Part shown: piece after piece, positions 45,822 to 56,682 of the stretch
Position numbering within the stretch: position 1 is the first letter of the stretch
How the letters are laid out: the number at the start of each line of letters is the position of its first letter
Source of the DNA: Eremomyces bilateralis CBS 781.70
Lineage: Eukaryota > Ascomycota > Dothideomycetes > Eremomycetales > Eremomycetaceae
DNA length: 64,000 bases
Assembly (NCBI RefSeq): GCF_010015585.1
Contig: NW_022985074.1
Span: 62,001-126,000, forward strand
Reading direction: 5' to 3'
The notes under the pieces: model-generated
What the model was told of the DNA's origin: nothing
Seen by the model: only the letters and a program-made list of their open reading frames with translations
Databases searched by the model: none
Made by a program: the position numbers and the translations under genes

Positions 45822-47568
45822 ATGGAGTTGCACCGGAAATTTAAGCTTCCTTACCATCGCCTCCGAACTCGCATCCACGGTCGTCCTTTAAGGAAAACTC
45901 TACGAACTTTTGATATTACTGAAGATGATGAAGAGAGACGAATCCTTAAAGCCGTTGATATATACTGCAGCGGTGATTGCAAAAATATCACAGAGTTGCA
46001 CCAACAAATTGAAGTTCCTTACCATCGCCTTCGAGGGCGCATCAACGGTCGTGCCTCCAATAAAACCCCACGAACTACGAACCGAGCCCTTGATAAAACA
46101 CAGGAGGATGCACTTAAACTATGGATTAAGCAGCTTGATGAAGCTGGCCGACCACCAACCAGTGAAATGGTAACAAACTGTGCAAATGCCATCCTCTGTC
46201 GAAGCCATGATCCTGATCCTGAGACGCCCACACCCGCACCAACTGTCTCTAAGATGTGGACCTACCGCTTTCTCAAACGACTTCCTTCTGAATATGAGCG
46301 AGTTCAGCAGAAAACAAAGGATCCAAAGCGTATACAAGCAGAAGATCTTGGGATTGTGCAGAGCTTCTATGACCACTGGAAAGTCATTATTGAGAGCCAT
46401 CGCATACGCCCATGAAATATATACAACATGGATGAGACAGGCTTTGCAATTGGTCAAGGAAAGGTTGAGAAGGTCATTACTGCCTTTCCAGAAAAAAATG
46501 CAGTCCTTGGAAGTGCCATGTCACGCAAACTGGTCACTGTCATTGAGTGTATTTCTGCTGAGGGTAAACCTACCAATCCCTTTCTTGTTCTACCAGGAAA
46601 GAACCATCTTGAAGATTGGTACAAGGATTGTGGGCTTCCAGATAACTGGATAATTCTGGTCTCTCCTAATGGGTACACCAGTGATGAAGGAGGCTTTGAC
46701 TGGGTTCATCATTTTGAGATTAAGACGCGTCCAGCAACCTCCTGGGAATGGAGACTTCTCTTGCTTGACAACCATGGTTCACACCTGACATATGACTTTC
46801 TCAAGTTCTATGAAGATCACCGGACCATTCCCTTTTTCCTCCCTCCACATATGACACATTATCTTCAGCCTTTGGATGGAGTTCCTTACAGCCTTACCTG
46901 GGATACGAGCAAAAGCCTTCACACCACGCGTTTTACGAGCTGGCCGGTCAAAGCGAGGAGTATGGCCAATTAAACCTGATCTTGTGATTAAAGAGTTGGA
47001 GAAAATCTGTGCGGATGAGGGGCCTGAACTTCAGGATTTTAATGGCTCTGAAGCCGAGTCAGAAGAGCCCCAATCTACCTCTTCTTCACAACTTTCCTCA
47101 CCAAAGTCGATTCGAAAACTCCGCCGCAGCATTGAGAAAGTGAAAAAGAACCTTAATGAGCTGGGTACCTTGCTTGAGGAGGCCTCTCCGTCGCTCAACA
47201 AGCGAATAAATAAGGTGTTCAGTGGCAGCCTTGTTCAAGCCGAGCTTGGCGCGCAGCGAGGAGATGATTTGGATCGCTACTTGGAGGCTAGCCACAAGCG
47301 CAAACGAAAAGATACTAGACGGCAGGTGAAAGCAGCAGGTCCTCTTTATGTTAAGGATGCAAATCGCGAGATTGAAGAGCGGAGGGCGAAGGAAATGAAG
47401 ACTGAGTGGGCGCAACGTGAAAAGCGCCGTGCCCTTGATGCGAAGAAGACGCGTGAGGAGCAAGGAAACAGAGAAGCGGACAGAATTATTGGTGATATTG
47501 CTGCTCTGGCTACTGGACAGGAGGAAAATCCTCTTTATTTTGTAGATACTCAAGGCACGTTGCAGTAA
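45822..47568 (+). pseudogene. Pogo-family transposase, broken
   Basis: The first frame (45822-46415) has two successive psq-like helix-turn-helix units (each with LPYHRLRTRIHGR or VPYHRLRGRINGR) and a CENP-B-like second HTH. An in-frame TGA interrupts before NIYNMDETGF. The same frame resumes with the first catalytic Asp in MDETGF, then LLLDNHGSH with the second, and HYLQPLD with the third. Just after LQPLD an internal deletion with a frame change joins the C-terminal tail (EFLTALPGIRAKAFTPRVLRAG, then GVWPIKPDLVI and a charged coiled coil to 47568). At least a nonsense change and a deletion therefore inactivate it. The CGA-to-TGA type of change would fit repeat-induced point mutation. Confidence 0.85.
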
Positions 47569-47598
47569 TTAATCATTTTGTTGCTTTGTATAGTCCAT

Positions 47599-47632
47599 TT
47601 TGCGTCTTTGCGTGGTTTGCGTCTTTGCGTGG
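47599..47632 (+). repeat. Two-copy 17-bp tandem repeat
   Basis: TTTGCGTCTTTGCGTGG occurs twice head to tail just after the transposase tail. It may be part of the transposon end. Confidence 0.85.
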
Positions 47633-47877
47633 TTTGCCCACCCCGGGTAGGTGGGTGCGTAGGGCACGGGTAGTTAACTATCTACTTTTGTAGTTATGAG
47701 ATTCTGGTGCTAATCGAATGTGACGGTATGATTACCCGGAATTGGGCTTAGTGCGACCGGGGGCACAGCCAAAGCGGCCATGCCAAGTGGTATGAAAAGC
47801 CTGTAGCGGATGCTGTAAATGGTCAATGTTTGAATAGGCTCCACATGTACATATACGGCGTCCCAATCTGATCTTCA

Positions 47878-47889
47878 CACTAATTAGTG
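47878..47889. promoter_or_regulatory. 12-bp palindrome CACTAATTAGTG upstream of the monooxygenase
   Basis: Identical to the palindrome at 24977-24988 upstream of the CoA ligase, at nearly the same distance from the start codon. It is a candidate regulator-binding site. Confidence 0.4.
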
Positions 47890-48278
47890 CGTCCACACAG
47901 TTTGCGGAGGCCTGGAGAAATATACGGGGAATCCATGGGATGCTGGCCTCGAGATGCATGGCTTGGCAACCACCACGCGTCGGTGCTTGTCATTAAAATC
48001 TGACAACGAAAAGGAAATATGACAATACCACACCAACTACTCGAATGGGGAATGAGCAGCACAGGTACAATAAGAAACTTTCGATTGTCATGGTTACCTG
48101 GTATTCACATGTAGTTCGCATAGTATGATGGTAAAACGCTGCTGATTGACTACGGGTGAAAGGAGATATAATAATACAGTGTTGTCAGTTTGAGAATATA
48201 CCTTCGAAACCAACAACTCTTGAACAACTTCTTTGCAGTTTAGCCTACTCCACTTCACTTCTCCCCAACGACGCCAAG

Positions 48279-50419
48279 ATGCCGCATCTTAACGGAAACG
48301 GAATAGCCAACGGCCATGGCATCGATCACCGCAACCTGCCCAGCATTTTCACACCACAGCGCAAATTGAGCGTGGTTTGCATTGGTGCTGGCGCCTCGGG
48401 GCTGCTGTTGGCATACAAGCTGCAACGACACTTTGATGACTTCGACCTTAAGGTTTTTGAGAAAAATCCAGAAATTTCGGGCACATGGTTTGAAAACAGT
48501 TATCCCGGGTAAGGTCACTTCACTCAGGCGCTGCATCTGCCTCCATGATGGGCGAGAAACCAAGTGGAAAGTCACGATGCTAACTGCAATATTTGCAGCT
48601 GCGCATGCGACGTCCCGTCCCATTGCTACACCTGGTCTTTCGAGCCCAAGACGGACTGGTCCGCCAACTACGCGGGTTCCAAGGAGATTTTCCAGTATTT
48701 TAAGGACTTCTCCACCAAGTACGGTCTGGAGCAGTACGTCAAGCTTGAGCATGAGGTTATCGGCGCGATCTGGGATGCGAAGGTGAGCAAGTGGCATGTG
48801 CAGACGAAAGACTTGCGGACGGGGCGTGTGAGCACTGACTCGGCGCATGTGCTGATCAATGCGGGTGGGATCCTGAATGCGTGGAGATACCCTCCAATTC
48901 CGGGTATTGAGACGTTCAAGGGGGAGCTGGTGCATTCCGCCGCTTGGCCGGAGGATCTTGATCTCAAGGGGAAAGTGGTCGGACTTATTGGGAATGGGTA
49001 AGCGGAGACGGCGGCAAACAATATCATGAATGCATATGAGACTGACCGTTGTGTAGATCGTCCGGTATCCAAATTCTGCCTGCAATCAAGGGCGAGGTCA
49101 AGGAGCTCAAGACCTTCATCCGCGAGGCCACGTGGGTTGCTCCGCCCGTGGGAGAGGGGTTCAAAGCCTTCTCGCCCGAGGAACAGCAAAGGTTCGCCGA
49201 GGATCCAGAGTACCATCTCGCGGAGCGCCGGAAAATCGAGGCGCGCATGAACAGCAGCTTCGCGATCTTCCACTCTGAGTCTCAGCCTCAGAAGGACACG
49301 CGCCAGTATATGAAGGGCCTGATGGAGGAGAGACTGCAAGATGAGAAGCTCTCCAAGCTACTAATTCCGGAATGGTCGGTCGGCTGTCGACGATTGACGC
49401 CGGGCACGAATTATCTCGAGTCGCTGAGCGATGATAATGTCAAGGTCGTCTATGGAGAGATCACACAGATCACGGAGACGGGAGTGATTTGTGATGATGG
49501 TGCTGGAGAGCACTCAGTCGAGGTGCTGATTTGTGCGACTGGCTTTGACACTACGTTCAAGCCCCGCTTCCCCTTGATCGGATCGACTGGAGAACAGTTG
49601 AGCACGCTTTGGAAGGGTAAAGCGTCTCGAGTGACCATTCATACTTGCTCACAGGCTAACGCTGGATGGCAGACGACCCGAAAGCATATTTTGGTATTGC
49701 AGCTGACAAGTTCCCGAATTATTTCTGTAAGCATCGAATGGGTCGCCTCCAAATGATGAAAGCTACTGACGCAAATGTAGTTACACTTGGCCCCAACTGC
49801 CCAATTGGAAATGGACCAGTGCTCATCTCCATCGAGGCCGAAATCGAGTATATCATCCAGATGCTCTCAAAGTTCCAAAAGGAGAACCTTGACTCGTTTG
49901 AGGTCAAGACGGAATCAGTGGATCAGTTCAACGAGTGGAAAGACGAGTTCATGAAAGACACTAGTAAGCAATAGGCCCATAACCTTGCGGCGCATCCATT
50001 ATAGCTGACGTTCATGCTTCTTAGTCTGGACCGAGGAATGCCGCTCGTGGTACAAAGCAGGCAACAGCCTCGGAAAAGTTCTGGCCCTCTGGCCAGGCAG
50101 CACCCTGCATTACTTGGAAACGATCAAGAGCCCACGCTGGGAGGACTGGACCTACAAGTATCCAGCCGGCAAAAACAAATACATATACCTGGGTAATGGC
50201 CACAGCGCAGCCGAAGTTCAGCAGAGCGACCTCAGCTTCTACATCAGAAACAAGGACGACTCGCCGGTTGATCCGGTGTTGAAGAAGCCGGCGGTAAAGG
50301 CCAAGATTGAGGCGGTGCAGGGCGCAATTCCAGGAGTGGTCACGTCTGAAGCCTCGGGGCACTTTGGGGGAGTGGAGGCTCGCTTCCCTATAGGAGTATC
50401 TAGCAAAGTCGCAAGTTGA
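48279..50419 (+). CDS. Type I Baeyer-Villiger monooxygenase (FAD, NADPH)
   Basis: Six exons (48279-48508, 48599-48997, 49057-49616, 49673-49726, 49781-49963, 50025-50419) encode 606 residues. The first Rossmann motif GAGASG (residue ~33) binds FAD; GTWFENSYPG-CACDVPSHCYTW spans intron 1. The type I BVMO fingerprint FxGxxxHxxxWP is exact (FKGELVHSAAWP, residues 183-194). A second Rossmann motif GNGSSG, for NADPH, is rebuilt across intron 2, and LICATGFD follows. The enzyme inserts one oxygen atom of O2 next to a carbonyl, turning ketones into esters or lactones. The sequence resembles fungal BVMOs used both in secondary metabolism and in ketone catabolism. Neighbouring esterase, ADH, ALDH and CoA-pathway genes favour a catabolic role here. 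It has no PTS1. Confidence 0.92.
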
Positions 50420-50909
50420 TTGAGGAGCTCGCGGAAGCCATCGCGTATCATATTCAGCGTTTCCTACTGCAATTCAAGCCCTTTGTATTGATTGCGGCTC
50501 AGACCTTTTAAGATGTTCAATATTCCGCGCGGCTAGTCCTGGCTCGGCAGATGAGGAGTTGACTGTAACGGTGGAGAATTGCTAAGAATCCGAGGTGGTG
50601 GTGGTGGTGGCGGAGGCGGGTGTGGCTGTAGAGGAAGGAGAGTCGAGCCAGTAGCGATCTGGGTCAAAATAATAGGGTCGACTTACAATCCTAGGCCCCA
50701 TTGAAGGCGAAAATGGGTTGAATTCTATCTCATAGTTCCCCTGGGGCGGTAAGTGACTGGTTTTCTGAGGAATTGCTTGATGGACGTGGGATCCAAGCAC
50801 CGTATCACCGGTTTCAGGGGCATATCGGGATGATGAGTGAACACGTCGGCGGAATGTTGATCCGGAAGCCTGCGACGGAAATGATCGAGGATTTGGTTCA
50901 TCACATATG

Positions 50910-51266
50910 TCACCCAAGATGGGGTGCTATAGTAGGAGCTCCAGGAGCTATGGCCTGAAGAGGAGGAAGCTGAGAAGGAATGGAGGAAGAAGGCAGGTGC
51001 TGTACAAATGACGACTCGAGGGTATGATTCCGCACGAGGATGACGATATGGTCAGGTAAACGCAGCCTGTGGTGGAGCCAGGCTTTAACGATATTGGTCT
51101 CATCAGGACAAGTCACCACCAGAGTCTCCTGTCTATTCGCCGGTTTCACGAATGCCGAACAGTGTCCACTTGAGAAACGGGCCCTGAGAAGCTTTGTTGT
51201 GTTGGTAGCAAGCTCCCGAGACCAGGGCTCGTCCGTCCCCATCTCTGAGACCGGTGCTGGTAACAT
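50910..51266 (-). CDS. Unknown protein module, copy 1 (most proximal)
   Basis: From the Met at 51266 the frame encodes 118 residues. It contains LLRARFSSGHCSAF, LVVTCPDETNIVKAWLHHRL and IVILVRNHTLESSF, a pattern shared with two other minus-strand frames in this region. Other frames further downstream on the same strand (to 50582) could supply a second exon (e.g. ILDHFRRRLPDQ), but the junction is not resolved. I recognise no family. It may be a lineage-specific gene or a decayed one. Confidence 0.35.
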   Translation of the reverse strand: MLPAPVSEMGTDEPWSRELATNTTKLLRARFSSGHCSAFVKPANRQETLVVTCPDETNIVKAWLHHRLRLPDHIVILVRNHTLESSFVQHLPSSSIPSQLPPLQAIAPGAPTIAPHLG

Positions 51267-51415
51267 TGCCGTTGCCTTTGAGACTGAGCGCGCGTAAAAA
51301 GAGAACAGCGGTTTTTCAGAGAGAAGGAGACACAGAAACCGACTGGAAAAGCTGACTGGGTTCCGAAGGGATGGTATTGCAGTAGAGGAGAGTACCAAGA
51401 AAGCATAAGAGGATG

Positions 51416-51485
51416 CAGAGGAAATGGAGCAGAGGAAATGGAGCAGAGGAAATGGAGCAGAGGAAAAGGAGCAGAGGAAAATGAG
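51416..51485 (+). repeat. Five-copy 14-bp tandem repeat
   Basis: The unit CAGAGGAAATGGAG is repeated five times, the last two with single substitutions. Because 14 is not a multiple of 3, all three minus-strand frames show similar Leu/Phe/Ser-rich peptides here. Confidence 0.95.
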
Positions 51486-52055
51486 TAGAGGATGGTGTTG
51501 CAAATAAGTAGCCAGTGGATCGAACGGTGGTATCGCCCCACTTTATAGGCATCTTGCCTCCCAGCAGCAGAAGGGAGTCCCTCATTTTGACGCTCCTAGC
51601 TCTTCCCTCTGCTTCTCCCTTTCTTTGCGGCGAGGGCCTGAGAAGCTATCGTAGGCTGTGGGAACGGTGTCAGGAGATAAAGTTAAAGACAGGCGTAAAG
51701 GTGGAGGAAACGAGTGGACGATAGCCCTGGACTTTCCAAGTCGGTATCTCATGGAGGAAGGAGTCGGCCTAAGGTTTCCGTTGACAATGTGACCGAGTCA
51801 TCCATGTCCCTGGAATTTCGTTGGTTCGCTGGTCGCTGGAGCTCCGAGTTACGTTGGGGTTCGGGACGTCGATGCCGATACCCGAAAAGGATGATCGGTG
51901 GCAGAGGAGAGTTTATCAACCCCATGCAGGGGGCAAGAGATGAAGATCTTACCGCTCAGGTTGAAACAGAAAGTAAGGGACCACCCCGCATGCGTAGTAG
52001 TAAAAGAAGAAAGAGGGTTGGCTCATGAAGTGTGGAGAGAGGGGGAGAGACTCAC

Positions 52056-52301
52056 TGGCATTTGGGTCTCCGCCACAGGCCCAAACCAAACTAATTGTAT
52101 GCTGTACGGTCCGCCCTGTAGCAGGGCGTTGTTTCCCTGAAGGCATAGCCGGATCTGCTCCGGATACTCACATCGAATCAACTTCACACGGTCGCCGTCA
52201 GGCTGAGGACTGGCCTGACTGAACTTCTGGGTAAGGAAATAGCGACGGAGACCATCGATGATCTGGCGACCAAAGCCAAGCCACTCCCAATGCCAGGACA
52301 C
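52056..52301 (-). CDS. Unknown protein module, copy 2 (possible first exon)
   Basis: An 82-codon frame starting MSWHWEWLG and ending at a strong splice donor (GTGAGT). It contains IIDGLRRYFLTQKF, VKLIRCEYPEQIRLCLQ and YSIQLVWFG, aligning with copies 1 and 3. No confident second exon was found. No known family was recognised. Confidence 0.35.
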
Positions 52302-53869
52302 ATCTGTTTCAGCAGATGTAGTAGATACGGATAAAATATCGCGAAGAGAAGGTAGGCGACGACAGGACGAAGGCCGCGAGGCAGAGTCGCGACGTGGTCA
52401 TTGCTACCCAATCCCCTAGCTGGAGGAATGGAATGAGAGAACCCTCCCTTTCCAACATCATCAGTGTTGAGGGATCCCCCTCAAACAGCTACTAAGCTCG
52501 TTGGCCCTGCGCTAATATCTAGCTGCGGCGTGCCACTTGAGAACCATTGTCTGCTCTCAGCACGTTGTTGATAGCTAAGCAAGGACCGAGTGGACGATAA
52601 GCCCTGACTTGCAAGTGGGCTTTAAGAGCCGGCTTAGCCGCCTAACACGGTCAGATCAACTCATACAAAACTCTCGTATTTGATTAGGGCGTTGGAAGTC
52701 TCCGTGAATTCTTCGTGTTCCTTCATGCGAGCAAATTGGAGTTCCAAGGACTACTAATATCGCAGTTGGTGGGGGAAAGGCGGACTTGAAAGTAGTAGTG
52801 GGTTACCAAACGGCACAGTGACAAACATGAAGGCCTCCTCACTCACTTCCGGAAGAGCGCAACCCCAGAATCCTTCAACAGGGACAGACCGAATTGGGTC
52901 CCCTACACTAAATGAAAACAGCTGGAACAGGCCGGTTTGGAAGGGAGAACCGCCCCTTTAACTATTGACCATCAATAGACAACCATGCCCCCCTTTCGGC
53001 CGAAGAATCATTCCCAGATTCCGACTTTGAATGGCTGCGCCGCCACGCAACTCCTTCGTACTCTACTTTGTATGCGAGACAAGTTTCCAGCGATGGTTCA
53101 ACGTAGCCGGGTTTCGATCAGTCGGCATTTGCCGATTCAGTTCTTTTGTGACGGTCCCCTAGTGGCAGTTGTGCTTCTCGGCGAAGCGAAGAAGCAGGCC
53201 ATCTTCAGCATGACTGATGGGAATCCTCTTTCGCATCTGCTTCGCCCGCTTCTTCTCGTGCTTCCCCTGCTGATCCCTCTGGTCCCTCTAACTCTTCGGA
53301 TTCCGGATCCGGATCCGCAACGACAGGTTCGCTGCCGGTGCTAGCGCGGGTGCCTAAGTCCGTCCACTATCATCAGACACGCTCAGCTCACCCTCTTTTG
53401 GCGGCGAGGAGGTGTCAGGGGACCCGTAACCTTCCACCCTAGCCGTTCGCAGATCCCCCCGCAGCTCAACGTAGTGGTCGAGCATCTCACGTGCCAGGTC
53501 GTTCGAAACCTACTGCGAAGCAAGTAGTTCCGCGACCAAGCGGTTCGTTTGATGGGAGCCGTCCGCAATTTCAGCCAGGCACTGGTTCCGGGCACCGGGA
53601 AGCACCATGACGTGACCTACTGGGCGCGGTTCAAATGATGAAGAAGGCGGGATCCGCAGTGGCGGAGGAGCCGGGGTGGGATACTGTACCAGTGGTGGCG
53701 AGGAGTTATGCGTTGCATGGCGTTGTTGCTGCTAGTAGAACGAAGGAAGGATAGATCAGGGACTGGCCAGGGACGTGGGTGAGAGTGGAAGGGAGGCGAG
53801 AGCAGGAAGAAGGAAAGAAGGATGACGGCGCAGCTAAGTGCAGGTGATACCGAGCGCAGCTGACTTACC

Positions 53870-54164
53870 ACCTTAAAGCGGACATGGAGCTGTTGCGTCA
53901 AAGATGGACCCTGTAACATGCTCATAACGAGCTCGTACTCCCTAGTGGACCCAACTCTCCACGGAGGCACTCCTTGAGTTGCTCCTCGTTCCCGCCCCGC
54001 ACTTCTAGGATCTTGATGGCGCCAAAACCATATAGTTCTGCCTCGAAGCGCTTGCTCGGAAACCGATCTTGAAGATGGCGTAACGCTCCATGTGCCGAGT
54101 TGCTGCTAATCCTGCTCGCTCCAAGGGCTTCTGTGAATCCCGGACCCATTAATAAGTCCGGCAT
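53870..54164 (-). pseudogene. Unknown protein module, copy 3
   Basis: The frame beginning MPDLLMGPGFTEALG contains ALRHLQDRFPSKRF, IKILEVRGGNEEQLKECLR and GPLGS. The matching continuation (TREYELVMSMLQGPS to VRFKV) is in the next frame and ends at a GTAAGT donor. The shift suggests a one-base indel in this copy. It aligns with the modules at 52.1-52.3 and 50.9-51.3 kb. Confidence 0.35.
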
Positions 54165-55572
54165 AGCCTGGGGGAGAAGAGAAGAGATGGCAGCAGTAGC
54201 TGCAGGAGCGGGAGCAAGAGGGGAAGGAAGTAGTGGTGGTGAAGGAGGTATCGTCGCCGGCGTCGGGTAGAATTATCACCGTAAGAGAGATCTAAAGATG
54301 CCGGGGAAATTAGGATGGAAGAGGTACCAGCCGACGAGAGTGAAGCGGTAGGAGGAAGCCTGAGTAAGCTAGCAGAGAAAGGAATTGATCAAAACTGTCA
54401 TCATCGTGTCCTTTTAATAGTCGAACCGATCGATCCCCGGATCAGGGGGAAGCGGCAGACAGGATCGCCCTCCCTCTTAACAGCCCTCGCAATATCCTCC
54501 TCATATTTTTTCTCTGCAATTGTTGCAGCCGTGTGTGTTGGAGAGCCGAGAGCGGCACTGTCGGTCGTAGATTGGAGCGAAGGGGCTTGGAAAACCCCAG
54601 TCCGGTCTGATTTCGAGGAGCAGCATGATCGTGAGGACTTGATCTAGGTGGAGTGTTTAGGGAGGGGGAAAACACTGGGGGGGTGAGGGAAGTGGGGGGG
54701 GGGGGTGAAGCAAGGGGGGGAACGCAATGTGATCGTTCCATTTCGAGGAGGAAGGGAGCGAGCGATTGGGCGAGGTCGGTTTGGGAGGAAATTCGTTGGG
54801 AAAAGGATACGAGGCGAAGCGGTCACCGATACCGATTTTGAAGAGGAGAAGGTAAAGAGATTTCGAAGACGGTGAAGAACGTGAGGGCTAGAGGGATGGG
54901 GGGTTGGAGATGGGACGGAGAGGGTGTAGTGTATTTCTGGAAAAAAGATTGGAAAGATATGAACGATATCGATATGGAGGATTTAAAGTCGAAGAGGGCT
55001 GGACAAAAGAAATCAACTCGTAGGCTGCGAGGCGTGTTGAGGTCATCATTATTGGGACAGCGAAGCGTTAATTCCTTGTGGATAGCACAATCTATACGAG
55101 TATGCTTCACCTTGGAAGGTTTAATATATTTGGATATGTCCGTGTACGTGATTATCACTACGAAGATTCTGGGTTTACGTTCTTTAGGATGTTAAGGTGA
55201 AGAAGATGCAAAATGTGAATAAAAGTACCATTTATTAGATGGAAAGTGAAGGTGGTTTAACTACTCTAACTATCCATAATAATAATTACGAAATGGGATT
55301 TCTGGAGCGTTGCACTACTCTAGGTCTCAAACGGAAGCTCGCGGTTCTAGCGTCATCTGCGATAACAACTACGGCAATAATATCCCGCACTTTAGTTAAG
55401 TAGGAACAGTCGAACCTTTAGGATTCGTATCTTGAATTTTGATAAAATCAAACTGAGGAGTTTATCGGACGGGCATTCGTCGTCAATCTGAAGATTCTCT
55501 CGCTTTCCATTTATACCTGCCTGTACACTCCGTCAATCGGTTTAAGTCATATCGGTACTCTTTCGGTGTACG

Positions 55573-56486
55573 ATGCCGGACAACGCTTCAGCAATCTCGG
55601 TACCGACAATCGAGGTCCAAAACTTAAGCTACAAGTTTCCCGATGGATCCTCTGGGCTACACAGCCTTGACTTGAGTTTGCCCTCCGGGAGTAGAACACT
55701 TCTCATCGGAGGTATCGTCCTTCATTTCATTGAATGATTCCACGATCGTCGGCTTACACATCCTTAGCAAATGGTGCGGGGAAAACCACGCTGCTTCGCT
55801 TGCTCTCTGGCAAGCGCATGCCCCCGACAAACACCGTCAAAATTGCCTCCGTTGACCCATTTACCACGGGATTGGAGGGCGTCACCTATCTTGGAGTGGA
55901 ATGGGTGCTCAATCCGATTGTTCGCACCGATATTGCGGTCCCCGAACTGCTCAAGTCCATTGGGGGAGACTTCTATCCGGATCGACGGGATGAGCTGATC
56001 CGCATCCTAGACATCGACCTGGAATGGCGCATGCACGCCGTCAGCGATGGCGAGAGACGGCGCGTGCAGGTAGCAATGGGATTGATTCGGCCTTGGCGCG
56101 TGCTGCTGTTGGATGAAGTAACCGTGGACCTAGATTTGCTGTCCCGCGCGAATTTCCTAACTTTCCTGAAGAAAGAGACGGAATCCAGACCATGCACGAT
56201 TGTGTATGCGACGCATATCTTGGATAACCTCTCTACGTGGCCGACACATTTGGTGCACATGTCGCTGGGGAAAATCAAGAAGGCAGGCACCGTGGAAGAA
56301 TTGGCTCGTGGAGAACGGCTCGATACTTGGGGAAGCACCGGTAATTCGAAGCTCGGCGATTTGGTGTTGGAATGGCTACAGGAAGATTTCATTGAAAGAG
56401 GTCCAAGAAATGAAAGGGGGAATCAGTATCTGAGCTACCAGAGTCACGAAGGAAAGGGTGGGTATGGCCTTGAGAAAAGGCCGTGA
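55573..56486 (+). CDS. ABC-type ATPase, CAF16-like (CCR4-associated)
   Basis: Two exons (55573-55711, 55768-56486) separated by a 56-nt intron encode 285 residues with no membrane segment. The Walker A GANGAGKTT (residues 46-54) is formed across the splice junction. The signature-like VSDGERRRVQVAMGL and Walker B LLLDEVTVDLD follow. The VTVDLD-LSRANFLTFLKKET and VYATHILDNLSTWPTHLVHM segments closely match yeast CAF16 and its relatives, soluble ABC ATPases associated with the CCR4-NOT complex. A role in transcription or mRNA-decay regulation is taken from that family. The start is the first ATG before the conserved IEVQNLSYKF strand. Confidence 0.9.
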
Positions 56487-56682
56487 TGCCGGTATGGAAG
56501 ATGTTCATTTCCTATCGTGAATCAACGGCGTTTAGGATGGCTTCAACAAGCCGAGGGATGATACCCGGATGGCTCAACGTGGCTTTGTCTTAGCATGACC
56601 CGTGTTTTCAACACTGAGGATTCAACAACTAGAGACTAGGCGGGTATATAACGAGAACATGTGTTTTGGCAATATTATGGTG

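Larger units (their letters stand above)
45250..47640 (+). mobile_element. Decayed pogo/Fot1-like DNA transposon
   Basis: The block encodes a CENP-B-type helix-turn-helix plus DDE transposase, interrupted as described under the transposase entry, and an extra upstream reading frame of unknown nature. Terminal inverted repeats were not located, so the limits given are those of the coding traces. It separates the MFS gene from the Baeyer-Villiger monooxygenase gene. Confidence 0.75.
47569..48278. promoter_or_regulatory. Region upstream of the Baeyer-Villiger monooxygenase
   Basis: About 700 bp between the transposase tail and the monooxygenase start. It contains a 17-bp unit repeated twice in tandem (47599-47632) and the CACTAATTAGTG palindrome at 47878-47889, 390 bp upstream of the start codon. 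Confidence 0.5.
50420..55572. other. Low-complexity, weakly coding region with tandem gene remnants
   Basis: About 5.1 kb of purine/pyrimidine-skewed sequence with tandem repeats, long G-runs (12 G at 54694-54705, 7 G at 54714-54720), and three diverged minus-strand copies of a short unknown protein module. Similar words (GAGTGGACGATA...GCCCTG) at about 51712 and 52589 point to local duplication. No intact large gene was found. Confidence 0.5.

Noticed and set aside
48255-49085. Long 276-codon frame on the minus strand opposite the Baeyer-Villiger monooxygenase
   Set aside because: It lies antisense to conserved monooxygenase exons, crosses their introns, and has no domain. It is a by-product of codon bias on the other strand.
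54442-54826. Pro-rich minus-strand frames near 54.6 kb
   Set aside because: They come from G-runs and purine-rich sequence on the plus strand and show no conserved pattern.
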